From Bacteroidales bacterium (GTDB taxonomy: Bacteria > Bacteroidota > Bacteroidia > Bacteroidales > UBA932), in the NCBI GenBank assembly GCA_028686425.1, contig JAQUBZ010000021.1, positions 1 through 42,732 of the forward strand: a stretch of 42,732 bases of DNA. Reading direction: 5' to 3'. The position numbers were made by a program, and so were the translations under genes. Below the pieces are notes generated by a model. That model made no database searches. It had not been told where the DNA came from and saw only the letters and a list, made by a program, of their open reading frames with translations. This document shows positions 33,465-42,663 of the stretch, piece after piece. Numbering within the stretch: the first letter of the stretch is position 1; every line of letters starts with the position of its first letter.

Positions 33465-35618
33465 TTATAATCGTGATACCTGTTTTACCTCTTTGATTTT
33501 CTTGAGTGAAGCGATAATTTTGTCGAGTTCGAGATTGCTTGGAACAAATAATTGCAGGTTTATTTCATAATCTCCCTTCATTCTTTCGTTTGCACTGAAA
33601 GCACGTATGGACGTCTTGAATGAGTTGACTGTTGTAATTACTTGATTGGAAATCGATTCGTCACCGTCAGCAATAACTTTGACTGCAACCTGAAAACTCC
33701 CTTTTCCGATAGATTCTTTCCATTTGACTTTTTGTATTCTGTACGGATACGATTCTATAAGTCGTGCAGCGTTGGGACAGGACATCCTGTGAATCTTGAT
33801 TCCGTCTTTGATGGTGACAAAGCCGAATACCTCATCTCCGTAGATAGGGTTGCAACATTTGGCCATTTTGTAGTCAACGTTGTTGAGCTTTCCTCCGATA
33901 ATCAGATAGTCTGAAGATTGCTCCTTTATCGGATATTTGTCGCTCTTGTCAATCTCTCTGCCCCTGTCATATCGTTTATCATCTGACAGAAATTCCTTAA
34001 TTTCCATCAAATCAATGCTTTCATCTCCAACAGCACCGAAAAATTCATTGATTGTACGATATTTATATTTTTTTACAAGGAAAGAAAGGTCTTCATCTCC
34101 CATCTCAAGCTTCCAATTTTTGAGTCTTCTTTCAAGAAGTTCTTTTCCGATAGAGGCTCTTTTATTTTCTTCTTCCTTGATTTTCTGCTTGATACGGTTT
34201 CTTGCCTTGGATGTGACTACAATGTTGAGCCAGTCGGCTGTAGGCTTCTGGTTCTTATTGCTGATGATATCGACCACGTCTCCGGTTTTGAGCTTCTCCT
34301 TGATGGGAACCATTTTGCCGTTGATACGTCCTCCGGAACATTTAACACCGAGATTGGTGTGAACGTCAAAGGCGAAATCGAGTACCGTGGCCCCTTCCGG
34401 AAGCTGCCTCAAGTCGCCTGTAGGTGTGAATACAAATATTTCCCCGAGTACGATAGGGGAGATCTGCTGATATTTTGAGGAGTCGGTACTCTGCATCATG
34501 TTCCTGACTTTGTTCAGCCAGCTGCTCAGTCCTTCTTCGCTTTTAATCCCCTTATAGGACCAGTGGGCGGCGTGTCCCTGTTCTGCAATGTAGTCCATTC
34601 TTGCGGTACGAATCTGAACTTCCACGCTTGTTCCCTCTTTGGTCGTTACAGTAGTGTGAAGCGATTCGTATCCGTTGTCCTTAGGAAACGACAGCCAATC
34701 TCTAAATCTGCTCGAATCGGGAGTATATTCCTCAGTTACAAGAGAATATACTTTCCAACAGAGTGCGTGCTCAGTCTCCTTGTCCGGTGGTGAATCGATA
34801 ATGAACCGGATTGCAAATACATCGTATATTTTGTCGAAAGTCACTTTCTGGGCCTGCATCTTCTTCCAGATGGAATAGGTGCTTTTCGTTCTCGTTTTGA
34901 GGGTATATTTAATGCCGTTATTGGTCAGTTTCTCCCTGAGGGGAATCACAAATTTGTTTACGAGTTTCTCTCTGTCACGCTCCGTGGCCATGATATGGTT
35001 GTTGATGGCTCTGTATTGCTCAGGCTCTGCATATTTGAGAAACAGATCTTCAAGTTCGCTTTTCAGCCTGTAAAGGCCGAGCTGGTGAGCAATAGGAATA
35101 TACAGAAGTATCGTCTCCATTATTTTGGATTTGTGCTTTGATGGAGGGAGGATATCGAGATGCCTCATCACCTCAAGTCTGTCGGCAAGTTTGATCAATA
35201 CCACCCGCGGATCGGTAGAGTAGGAGATAATGAGTTTGCGGTAGCGCTCTTCATCGAGATTAGTCTCCTGAAGGGTGATAAATGAGATGTTGTTGAGGCT
35301 TATGACAATGTCGATAATATCAGCCGGAAATGACCCTCTGAGTGTGTTTAACAGCTCGGATTTATTGAGATCCGCGGCATTATCGGCCTGAAATCGATTG
35401 GCCTCATGAAGGAACATGGCCGTAACGGAGTCAGCCATCATTCCCATCTCATTACACAATATGCCGGCAACACCGAGCGGGTGTTCAATAAATGGCTTAT
35501 TGTTGCCTCTGACCTTCTCTTTCAGGGCATTTTCGGCAATCCGATATGCTGAAACAACCATTTCTGTTTCAGTTTCTGAAAAGTTGCCGATAATCGGTTT
35601 TAATCTGTCAGGCACCAT
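33465..35618 (-). CDS. relA: RelA/SpoT family (p)ppGpp synthetase with degenerate hydrolase site
   Basis: A 717-aa long RSH protein: HD-type domain (1-180), synthetase (about 230-340), TGS (about 380-440), then a zinc-finger-like and ACT region ([11 protein letters not shown]; closing ACT domain). Synthetase residues look intact: [12 protein letters not shown] (ATP/GTP site), [44 protein letters not shown]. The hydrolase motif HDxxED is HEANRF at 71-76, and the DRLHN motif reads DRLEV. This points to a RelA-type synthetase that cannot hydrolyse ppGpp. It overlaps uvrB by 11 bp and abuts uvrA. Confidence 0.9.
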   Translation of the reverse strand: MVPDRLKPIIGNFSETETEMVVSAYRIAENALKEKVRGNNKPFIEHPLGVAGILCNEMGMMADSVTAMFLHEANRFQADNAADLNKSELLNTLRGSFPADIIDIVISLNNISFITLQETNLDEERYRKLIISYSTDPRVVLIKLADRLEVMRHLDILPPSKHKSKIMETILLYIPIAHQLGLYRLKSELEDLFLKYAEPEQYRAINNHIMATERDREKLVNKFVIPLREKLTNNGIKYTLKTRTKSTYSIWKKMQAQKVTFDKIYDVFAIRFIIDSPPDKETEHALCWKVYSLVTEEYTPDSSRFRDWLSFPKDNGYESLHTTVTTKEGTSVEVQIRTARMDYIAEQGHAAHWSYKGIKSEEGLSSWLNKVRNMMQSTDSSKYQQISPIVLGEIFVFTPTGDLRQLPEGATVLDFAFDVHTNLGVKCSGGRINGKMVPIKEKLKTGDVVDIISNKNQKPTADWLNIVVTSKARNRIKQKIKEEENKRASIGKELLERRLKNWKLEMGDEDLSFLVKKYKYRTINEFFGAVGDESIDLMEIKEFLSDDKRYDRGREIDKSDKYPIKEQSSDYLIIGGKLNNVDYKMAKCCNPIYGDEVFGFVTIKDGIKIHRMSCPNAARLIESYPYRIQKVKWKESIGKGSFQVAVKVIADGDESISNQVITTVNSFKTSIRAFSANERMKGDYEINLQLFVPSNLELDKIIASLKKIKEVKQVSRL

Positions 35619-37620
35619 GATATTTCGATTCGATAAGTTTCTTTAAGGCATTCATTTCGTCTCTAAACTTTGCAGCTCTGAGGAAATCGAGTTCACCTGC
35701 GGCATCCTCCATATTCTTCTTTGCAGCAGCAACTGCCTGTTCAAGCTGCTTCCGCGACATCTTCTCAATAACGGGATCTTCCGCCAAAAATCTCTGCTGC
35801 GTCTGATTGTCAGCCTCATACGCTTTCGGCCCGGCAAGAATATTTCTGCCGGACTGCCCCACCTGCGTAGGAGTTATGTTGTGTGCTTTATTATAAGCCT
35901 CCTGCTTCTCTCTTCTCCGGTTTGTCTCATCGATTGTCATTTTCATGGAGCCTGTAATAACATCTGCATACATAATCACTTTTCCGTTCACATTTCGTGC
36001 CGCTCTTCCCGCTGTCTGGGTCAAAGCTCTGTCGGAACGGAGAAATCCCTCCTTGTCTGCATCCAATATGGCAACAAGCGATACAGAGGGGAGGTCAAGC
36101 CCTTCACGCAGCAGGTTAACTCCGACAAGTACGTCAAATCTCCCGGCCTTGAAATCTTCAAGTATCTCCACGCGTTCGAGAGTATCTACATCGGAATGGA
36201 TATATCTGGTTCTGACTCCCATTTTAGTGAGATACTTCTCAAGCTCTTCGGCCATCTTCTTGGTCAGGGTGGTGACAAGTACTCTTTCGTCAATTTCGGC
36301 TCTAACCTGAATCTCTTCAAGGAGGTTGTCAATCTGATTTTTGATAGGTCTTACTTCAATCGGAGGATCGAGAAGACCGGTAGGCCTTACAACCTGCTCT
36401 ACAATCACTCCTCCCGATTCTTCGAGTTCATAATCACCGGGTGTGGCGCTTACGAAAAGCCTCTGCCCTATAAGATTTTCAAATTCGTCAAATTTGAGAG
36501 GTCGATTGTCGGCGGCTGCCGGAAGTCGGAACCCGTATTCTATCAATGTCTGCTTGCGAGAACGGTCTCCACCAAACATTGCCCTGATTTGCGGTATCGT
36601 AACATGACTTTCATCGATAAATGTCATGAAATCCTTCGGGAAATAATCTATCAGGCAGAATGGCCTCATCCCGGCTGTCCTGCCGTCAAAGTAACGGGAG
36701 TAATTTTCTATTCCCGGACAATATCCTATCTCCTTTATCATTTCGAGGTCATATTCCACTCTGCTCTTCAATCTCTTGGCTTCAAGATGTTTACCTATTT
36801 CCTGAAAATAATTGTATTGGTGCATCATGTCGTCCTGAATCCTGCCCACGGCACCTTTGAGTCTCTCTTTGGTTGTAACGAAATTGTTTGCGGGGAATAT
36901 GGATATTTCATTGAGGTATTCGATGGTGGCGCCACTGACAGGGTCAATCATCTCGATACTCTCTATTTCGTCTCCGAAAAATATAATCCTGCACCCTGTA
37001 TCTCCGTATGCCATGTATATATCGACCGAATCCCCCTTTACCCTGAAATTGCCTCTGTTGAATTCCACCTCGTTTCTCGAATAAAGTGCATCTACGAGCA
37101 TATACAGCAGTTTCTGACGACTTATAACATCACCTTTGTGGAGAGTGACGGTGGTACTGTGAAAATCATCCGGATTTCCTATACCGTATAGGCATGATAC
37201 TGAGGATATTACAATTATATCCTTTCGCCCGGAAAGGAGAGAGGTCGAAGCGCTCAGACGAAGTTTTTCAATCTCGTCGTTGATGCTCAAGTCCTTATCG
37301 ATGTAAGTGTCTGTGGTAGGCAGATAGGCTTCAGGCTGGTAATAATCGTAATATGATACAAAATACTCGACTGCATTGTTCGGAAAGAATGATTTGAATT
37401 CACCGTACAACTGTGCTGCAAGTGTCTTGTTGTGACTTAATATGAGTGTAGGCCGCTGCAGACGTTCAATCACGTTGGCCATGGTAAACGTCTTGCCCGA
37501 GCCTGTGACTCCAAGCAGAGTCAGGGCCTGTGAACCTTCATTCAGAGACCTGCATATTTGCTCAATGGCTTCAGGCTGGTCTCCGGTAGGTTTATACGGT
37601 GATTGAAGCTGAAAATCCAT
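35608..37620 (-). CDS. uvrB: excinuclease ABC subunit UvrB
   Basis: A 670-aa UvrB, close to the family length. Walker A GVTGSGKT near 38-45, the beta-hairpin segment YYDYYQPEAYLP near 92-103, helicase motifs DESHVTIPQ and TQTAGRAARNVNGKVI, and a C-terminal UVR motif (about 630-665) that binds UvrC. Verifies damage delivered by UvrA. The stop overlaps the relA start by 11 bp, and the amidase gene ends 16 bp upstream. Confidence 0.97.
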   Translation of the reverse strand: MDFQLQSPYKPTGDQPEAIEQICRSLNEGSQALTLLGVTGSGKTFTMANVIERLQRPTLILSHNKTLAAQLYGEFKSFFPNNAVEYFVSYYDYYQPEAYLPTTDTYIDKDLSINDEIEKLRLSASTSLLSGRKDIIVISSVSCLYGIGNPDDFHSTTVTLHKGDVISRQKLLYMLVDALYSRNEVEFNRGNFRVKGDSVDIYMAYGDTGCRIIFFGDEIESIEMIDPVSGATIEYLNEISIFPANNFVTTKERLKGAVGRIQDDMMHQYNYFQEIGKHLEAKRLKSRVEYDLEMIKEIGYCPGIENYSRYFDGRTAGMRPFCLIDYFPKDFMTFIDESHVTIPQIRAMFGGDRSRKQTLIEYGFRLPAAADNRPLKFDEFENLIGQRLFVSATPGDYELEESGGVIVEQVVRPTGLLDPPIEVRPIKNQIDNLLEEIQVRAEIDERVLVTTLTKKMAEELEKYLTKMGVRTRYIHSDVDTLERVEILEDFKAGRFDVLVGVNLLREGLDLPSVSLVAILDADKEGFLRSDRALTQTAGRAARNVNGKVIMYADVITGSMKMTIDETNRRREKQEAYNKAHNITPTQVGQSGRNILAGPKAYEADNQTQQRFLAEDPVIEKMSRKQLEQAVAAAKKNMEDAAGELDFLRAAKFRDEMNALKKLIESKYHGA

Positions 37621-37636
37621 TATAAACTTACCTTAT

Positions 37637-39157
37637 CTATCTTTTTTTCTTTTTTGATTTAGCTTTCGGATTATCATTGACCATGGATTCATCCACTTTT
37701 GTCAGATAGTCTTCAAGTCCGAGGAGTACCTGTTTGGCAATCATTTTCTGATTGGCAGGCTCTGCAAGTTTGGCCTCATCATAAATACAACTCATAAACA
37801 ACACTTCAAGCAATACTGCCGGATACTCCGTGGGAGCTGCAAGCGAGAAATTGAAGTTGCCTACAAGACCGTAATTGCTGAAACCCATCTCAAGCAGCCT
37901 GTTGAGCATTGTTGCAGCTAAATCTCTGTTGCTTAGGTGTTTGTAATAAGTACTTGTGCCGGGAGAGACAAGTGCCGAACCACCGGCATTATTGTGAATG
38001 GAGAGCAGCAGGTCTATATCGTTATCCTTGAAGATCTTTTTGCGTTCGGTCATAGTCAGATCCTCATCACCTTGTCTGCTGAGAATAACTGTCGCTCCCT
38101 TTTCTTCAAGCACTCTCTGTACCTGTCTGACGAGCGCAAGATTGATGTCTTTCTCTTTGACACCTGTAATGCCTACAGCACCGGAAGCAGATCCTCCGTG
38201 TCCGGCATCAAGACCGATGCGCATGCCGCGAAGTGAAAGTTCAGGAGCGTGTTTGACATCAATTACGAGATTTGTTCCCTCATATTTTACGGAATATCCC
38301 CATTGATATTTGTTTTTCATTTTGATGATGACTCTCAGCACATCCGATTCGACCTGTCTCAAATCAACATAGTCAATCTCTTGAAGATTAGCCATCTGAG
38401 TAATCCAGTTGCTATTGTTCATCGCTCCGTATATGTCGAGGCAGATTGTGGTAGGGTCGAGTTCGCTCCATGAAGAGTAAGGCAGTTTTTCCGGAAGGGA
38501 GATTCGGACTCTGTCGTATTTGCCGGCATTGGATACATACCAGCTTCCGGTATTTACAGTACTGTTGATTTTTTCGGAGAGAGCCGCATATTCCATCGGC
38601 AGATATGCAAATCTGTTTTGAGAAAGCTGAACTTTGTAGAGATCTCCGATAGCTCCGACAACCTTGAATACAATGCCCGTATCGACATAACTAATCTTCG
38701 ATCCGCCGAGGCGGTCATCTCCGTCTCCATATTGAAGATATGCACCTTCCTTGGATGTGACATATAGAAGCCTTTCCTGCAAAGTACTCTTATCTATAAT
38801 ATTGCGGGCTTGAGAGAGAGTCATTGTCTTTTCGGGTACTATTGGTTTGTTCGGGGAATAATAGATGTAAATTTCTCTGATTTCCCTCATTTTATTTTTG
38901 AAAAGAGAAATTTCTATAGTATTGTCACCCTCCTTAAGCTGAAGTTCAATTCCGAATGCCCCTGTTGGAAGCACCTTAACCTGAGTATCATTGATAATCG
39001 CCAGATTGCCAGGCTCAGTGATACAGATTAATGTATGATTCTTGTTATAGACAGTGTCCTGTCCTCCACGGACCACCTTAAACGGAATTTCTGCACGAAG
39101 AGAACCTGCACATAAGACTAAAATAAATAATACAAGGCTGAATTTCAGATGTTTCAT
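37637..39157 (-). CDS. N-acetylmuramoyl-L-alanine amidase (Amidase_3), secreted
   Basis: A 506-aa protein. Signal peptide residues 1-22 (ending LRAE). A long N-terminal beta-rich region (23-310, SH3/AMIN-like) precedes an Amidase_3 domain (about 313-490): IGLDAGHGG with zinc His, Glu in VKEKDINLAL, SIHNNAGG with zinc His, and the catalytic Glu in VLLEVLFMS. The tail is Lys-rich (KSKKKKR). Cleaves the MurNAc-L-Ala bond in the periplasm, needed for daughter-cell separation. First gene of the uvrB-relA-uvrA operon. Confidence 0.9.
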   Translation of the reverse strand: MKHLKFSLVLFILVLCAGSLRAEIPFKVVRGGQDTVYNKNHTLICITEPGNLAIINDTQVKVLPTGAFGIELQLKEGDNTIEISLFKNKMREIREIYIYYSPNKPIVPEKTMTLSQARNIIDKSTLQERLLYVTSKEGAYLQYGDGDDRLGGSKISYVDTGIVFKVVGAIGDLYKVQLSQNRFAYLPMEYAALSEKINSTVNTGSWYVSNAGKYDRVRISLPEKLPYSSWSELDPTTICLDIYGAMNNSNWITQMANLQEIDYVDLRQVESDVLRVIIKMKNKYQWGYSVKYEGTNLVIDVKHAPELSLRGMRIGLDAGHGGSASGAVGITGVKEKDINLALVRQVQRVLEEKGATVILSRQGDEDLTMTERKKIFKDNDIDLLLSIHNNAGGSALVSPGTSTYYKHLSNRDLAATMLNRLLEMGFSNYGLVGNFNFSLAAPTEYPAVLLEVLFMSCIYDEAKLAEPANQKMIAKQVLLGLEDYLTKVDESMVNDNPKAKSKKKKR

Positions 39158-39205
39158 ATTGTTTTCAATTAAAAAGTGACTAAAATGACTGATGAATTAG
39201 TCTTA

Positions 39206-39213
39206 CAAATGTA
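39206..39213 (-). promoter_or_regulatory. -7 box of the amidase-uvrB-relA-uvrA operon
   Basis: Minus-strand TACATTTG matches TAnnTTTG and lies 49 bp upstream of the amidase ATG. A -33 TTTG was not found at the correct spacing. Confidence 0.5.
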
Positions 39214-39253
39214 CGAATATATTTGCAATAAATCCGCTACAATTTCGTACTGT

Positions 39254-39775
39254 CTATTTTTCGGTCCTTTTAATTTTGGCAAATGTCTGATCGAAAAAGC
39301 TTTGTGTGGTCCCGATAACAGATATGCCGAGTACAACATTCTTCTCATTACAGATATAGCCTATTAAGGTCATAGGATTATTTTTGCCTAAATTCTTAGC
39401 GCGAAATTCATCTTCATAATCCATAATTACCGGAAATTCACACTGATACTTTGTAAGCTGTTTCATAACACGAAGCGTATCTTTCTGCTTGCAATTACTT
39501 ATATAAAAAATGAAATCATAATCGGGATTGTTTTTGATCAGTCTGTCAATTTTCCCGGTTGGAGTATAATCCATCACCATACCGATACATCTTACATCAA
39601 AAAAATTTATGACCTTTTTCTTACTATTGTCAAACGAATAATTTTCCACTCTTCCATACCTGTTAAAAACATCCACGGGTTGCACCAGCTTAAGCTTCTG
39701 TGTTCTGATACACGAAGTTGTCAACAACGTGAGCGCAATAAAAGCGACAACTGCCACTTGATACCTAACTTTCAT
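39254..39775 (-). CDS. lipoprotein, thioredoxin-like fold suspected
   Basis: A 173-aa lipoprotein (lipobox LTTSC, Cys22). The body has the pattern KKKVINFFDVRC (39-60 region), then DYDFIFYISNCKQKD, VIMDYEDEFRAKN and MTLIGYICNEKNVVLGISVIG, like thioredoxin/peroxiredoxin-fold proteins paired with propeller lipoproteins in Bacteroidales; the CxxC active site is missing. It lies 28 bp downstream of the frameshifted propeller gene and is probably co-transcribed with it. Function unknown. Confidence 0.65.
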   Translation of the reverse strand: MKVRYQVAVVAFIALTLLTTSCIRTQKLKLVQPVDVFNRYGRVENYSFDNSKKKVINFFDVRCIGMVMDYTPTGKIDRLIKNNPDYDFIFYISNCKQKDTLRVMKQLTKYQCEFPVIMDYEDEFRAKNLGKNNPMTLIGYICNEKNVVLGISVIGTTQSFFDQTFAKIKRTEK

Positions 39776-39803
39776 AAATACTGATAATTAATTATTAACA
39801 GAA

Positions 39804-40912
39804 TTATTTGAAGGTGATTTTTGCGATGACATAGTTTCTGTTATCTTTTAAAGTGTTCATTATTTCGGGATTGCATATCAGTTTCTTTTCCGCATCGGAG
39901 AAGTTGTTGATTGAAGTAGGGTCAATAATGCAGTAGAGAGCATCATCAGTAATAGTTCTGAATGAATCTGCAAATGGTGATTCGCCGACTTTTCCCACTG
40001 AAAACCATTCCCATCTGCCACTCTTTGCCGTAAATATTCCATAAGCAAATTCCGGCCCGCTCTTTTTGTTTAAAACAGCTTCCATCAATTTGACGTTATC
40101 GTTTTCCATATAGCGGATTATCATTGCAAATTCTTGGTTCATAAGATATTCGGCGGCAGAAAAAGCGTCATCGTATTCGAAAAACACCTTACCGATTGAG
40201 TATCGTCCGAAATCAAAAGTTAAATACGGTTCAACTTTCTTGTCTGCAGAATTATATTCATATACAGTATTGCCGTATGACTCTCTGATAAAAATATGAT
40301 TGCCATTTGCTGAAAAGATAGGTGTTATCTCGGTGAAATTCAGGACTTTGGCTTCTGTGTCCAAGAACTTGGTTATTCGGTTGTCTTCCGTTGTGAGAAA
40401 TAATCTGTACGGATTAACTGCTCCATATCCGCAATATGCCAATACACCACCATCGACAACTCTGTCTTGAATACTTGATTGTTCAATAATATTTTTAGAC
40501 AAAAAAGTTCCTTCAAGGCTATATTTGTTTATTGTAATATTCGGAGATGAGTACACAAGCATTTCTCCGTTTTCGATTTGAACATTTTTAATATTGTTGT
40601 ACTCACCAGGCCTTTTTCCTTTCTCCCCAACAGCATTGAGAAACTTGCCGGTGTTGTCATATCTGAAGATACGACAATTAATGTTGTCAATCAGATAAAA
40701 GTCTCCGGAAGAGACAATCATCTCCGGCTGTGCTCCGATAAGATGGTCGGCATCCGTTTCTAACGGAATCAGTTCAATCGAAGATACCACATTGCAAAAA
40801 GCTTTTGAAGAATTTGTTTCGTTAAAAGATATGTGCCATCACTCTGATTATTGCTATTGCAGCTGACTGCAAGCATAGCTATAAATAAAAGACATAAACG
40901 TGTTTTTCTCAT
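39804..40912 (-). pseudogene. six-bladed beta-propeller lipoprotein, frameshifted after the signal peptide
   Basis: ATG at 40912 opens a lipoprotein signal (LLFIAMLAVSC, Cys18) whose frame ends at 40769, while the mature propeller is read in another frame (GTG at 40790, stop at 39804; 328 aa). The propeller begins NVVSSIELIPLETDADHLIGAQ and has repeat blades (RIFRYDNTGKFLNAVGEKG, NTVYEYNSADKK), typical of Bacteroidales 6-bladed propeller lipoproteins. The frames differ by one missing base. Adding one base to the A4 run at 40824-40827 (T4 on the coding strand) would rejoin them as GTYLFNETNSS. A full promoter precedes the signal peptide. Confidence 0.75.
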
Positions 40913-40996
40913 AATTGGTTGATTCTTAAATAGTAATAGACCGTATGTATTAGGGTTGATTATTTGCTGTGAGTTTTTCCGTTTTTGTTGTTCTTG

Positions 40997-41027
40997 CAAA
41001 TTTATAGAAATAATTTACAATCTCAAA
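40997..41027 (-). promoter_or_regulatory. promoter of the propeller lipoprotein operon
   Basis: Minus-strand TTTG (41027-41024) and TAAATTTG (41004-40997) are separated by 19 bp, a full consensus match. The leader to the signal-peptide ATG at 40912 is about 75 nt. Confidence 0.75.
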
Positions 41028-41094
41028 ATCTTTATACTACTATTGATGTAAAAGTAGAACATCAGATAAATCGGATTGATAGGGCTTGATAATC

Positions 41095-41131
41095 AATAAA
41101 AAGAGCAACTAATGTTATTATAGTTGCTCTT
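41095..41131 (-). terminator. intrinsic terminator of the 145-aa membrane protein gene
   Basis: AAGAGCAACTA (41101-41111) pairs perfectly with TAGTTGCTCTT (41121-41131) over 11 bp with a nine-base loop; on the minus strand it is followed by TTTTTATT. It stands 30 bp after the stop at 41161. Confidence 0.82.
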
Positions 41132-41160
41132 CTGATTTCACGGTACTTTTTTACAAAATA

Positions 41161-41598
41161 CTAACGGTTGGCCTTTATGCGACTATATTTGGTTTTCATT
41201 AACAGCATAGAAATAAAATAAATCACGCACAATATCAAAAATGAGTAAAAAATATTATTGATATATGCAGATGGGTTATCAATAGTGCCATTATCCATCG
41301 CTTTTATGAGAACGGATACTGTTATGCAAACATGAGATATATAAGATAAAATAACGAATAATAAGCTGCATTTCAGTTCATTAGTTATATGTTTTATCGT
41401 AGAGGCACTACTATTTTTACTTTTGTGGTATCTCCTTTTTAAGTAATAGAACACAGGATATGAAATAATCCCCAAAATACAAAACAAAATCCAAAAGCCG
41501 GAATAATTATATCGCTTGTATCCATAAAGATATAGTAATAAGCCATATAAATATAATAGGCCCATCAATATACATAATAATAAAGTAATTGTAGTCAT
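41161..41598 (-). CDS. hypothetical membrane protein, 145 aa
   Basis: Four predicted helices: about 3-26, 33-52, 76-98 and 117-136, with a Lys/Arg/Ser-rich loop (KRRYHKSKNSSA) between the second pair. High Ile/Leu/Tyr content and low G+C. No family recognised. A terminator lies 30 bp downstream and a 40-aa ORF 7 bp upstream. Confidence 0.6.
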   Translation of the reverse strand: MTTITLLLCILMGLLYLYGLLLYLYGYKRYNYSGFWILFCILGIISYPVFYYLKRRYHKSKNSSASTIKHITNELKCSLLFVILSYISHVCITVSVLIKAMDNGTIDNPSAYINNIFYSFLILCVIYFISMLLMKTKYSRIKANR

Positions 41599-41605
41599 GA
41601 TAAAA

Positions 41606-41728
41606 TTATTTTAAGCACCAAATAGATGCAGAAACGGCAACTTCTGCTTCAAGAAGTCCTGGACTGGCAGCATTAATAACTACTGCATAGGGAACTAATT
41701 CAGGGTTACTATATATTAGATCTTCCAT
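41606..41728 (-). CDS. 40-aa small ORF between a lipoprotein and a membrane protein gene
   Basis: ATG at 41728 reads 40 codons (starts MEDLIYSNPELVPYAVV, contains INAASPGLLEAEV) to TAA at 41606, 7 bp before the 145-aa membrane protein start. It is in the same frame as the lipoprotein gene upstream, whose TAG at 41759-41761 is followed by ten open codons and then this ATG. So it is either a separate small gene in a three-gene operon, or readthrough extension of the lipoprotein. Function unknown. Confidence 0.4.
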   Translation of the reverse strand: MEDLIYSNPELVPYAVVINAASPGLLEAEVAVSASIWCLK

Positions 41729-41758
41729 CTCTTTGTATTTTTTCTTCACACATTTCCA

Positions 41759-42160
41759 CTAACTTGCTAAACCTTTTGTGTCTATATCGTCATCATCAAA
41801 AACAGTTATTGACAAAACATTTTTCCCCAGCATAATGTATTCTGCAATAGGTTGCATATTCTCATCGTATTGAATCGATTGGGTATAATTATTTGGCAAG
41901 GAATTAACACTTAGATAAAAACCCTTACTTTCGTACGTTGAATTTTGAGAACTAAGTGATACATAAAATTTTTGAAAATCAGATTTGGTAGAGATACGTG
42001 AAATCTCGACATCAACAAAACTGTTATTATAATTTTTTATACAAGTTGTGTTTCCTACGGTGGAAACAATATTCTGGTCGTCAATATCTTTTTTCGTGCA
42101 AGAGACTAATACACACAATGTAACAATACTAACGCCTATCGTTTTGAAAAATAAATTCAT
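41759..42160 (-). CDS. hypothetical lipoprotein, 133 aa
   Basis: Signal peptide with lipobox VLVSC (Cys21), then an Asn/Ser/Asp-rich mature part of about 112 residues with predicted beta strands (FVDVEISRIS, FQKFYVSLSSQ, YESKGFYLSV) and an acidic FDDDDIDTKG end. No recognised family. Low G+C like the surrounding accessory stretch. Confidence 0.6.
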   Translation of the reverse strand: MNLFFKTIGVSIVTLCVLVSCTKKDIDDQNIVSTVGNTTCIKNYNNSFVDVEISRISTKSDFQKFYVSLSSQNSTYESKGFYLSVNSLPNNYTQSIQYDENMQPIAEYIMLGKNVLSITVFDDDDIDTKGLAS

Positions 42161-42171
42161 AGTTTTATAAA

Positions 42172-42323
42172 TTAAAAGTTAAAATGTTGCCTACTCTTAA
42201 GCTTTTCGGCATCCGCTCCGATTGAGTAATACAGTTCTGGCACTGCAATTGGAATATTTATGTTTTTCAGGCCGTTGTAAGTTGTATTTTAGTATTCTTG
42301 TTAATCCATCCGTTTTCTTCTAA
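42172..42323 (-). pseudogene. degraded 3' end of an unidentified gene
   Basis: Two overlapping minus-strand open stretches without starts read like one protein tail: LEENGWINKNTKIQLTT (42323 down to about 42270) and YNGLKNINIPIAVPELYYSI... ending RQHFNF before TAA at 42172-42174. They are offset by one base near 42270-42288. Residue composition is protein-like rather than random. No family recognised. Treated as a remnant. Confidence 0.35.
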
Positions 42324-42554
42324 TTATTTTGAGTGGCCAACACAAAACAATAAGCATAGAAAGGACAAAATTTAGGTTTTCCTATATATAAGAGAGAAAA
42401 AGTGCCATTTGGTACTATACGAAATTGAAATATTTTCAAAAAAGTTTTCAACCCCCACGCTACAACCACTTCTGGGCACGATTTGAAAAAATGTCAAAAT
42501 TGTCGGAAATGATGTTGGTTTTGTCGTCTGGTCATCGCGTTCGGGAGTGATGTT

Positions 42555-42663
42555 GGGAATAGGCAAAGTTAGCTTCGGGACGTGACATAGTCAAGGATAT
42601 ATGAACAGCCTCCGGCCGCCCTTGACTATGCCACATCCCTTTCGCTCCCTGTGGCCTATCCCC
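42555..42663. repeat. large imperfect palindrome, possible edge of an integrated element
   Basis: GGGACGTGACATAGTCAAGG (42577-42596) is the near inverse of the sequence at 42620-42639 (18 of 20 paired, the other two as G-T), enclosing a 23-base spacer rich in CCGGCCG. Outer arms GGGAATAGGC (42555-42564) and GCCTATCCCC (42654-42663) pair at 9 of 10 positions. No gene. The sequence style recalls the structured intergenic DNA next to mobilisation genes of Bacteroidales conjugative elements, an impression that was not tested. Confidence 0.5.

Noticed and set aside
35881-37191. 436-aa plus-strand ORF opposite uvrB
   Set aside because: It is an antisense shadow of uvrB, with Cys/His/Phe-rich composition typical of reverse-frame translation and no family match.
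42372-42566. 64-aa minus-strand ORF
   Set aside because: Composition is not protein-like, there is no recognisable start context, and it overlaps the arm of the palindrome; kept only as part of that region.
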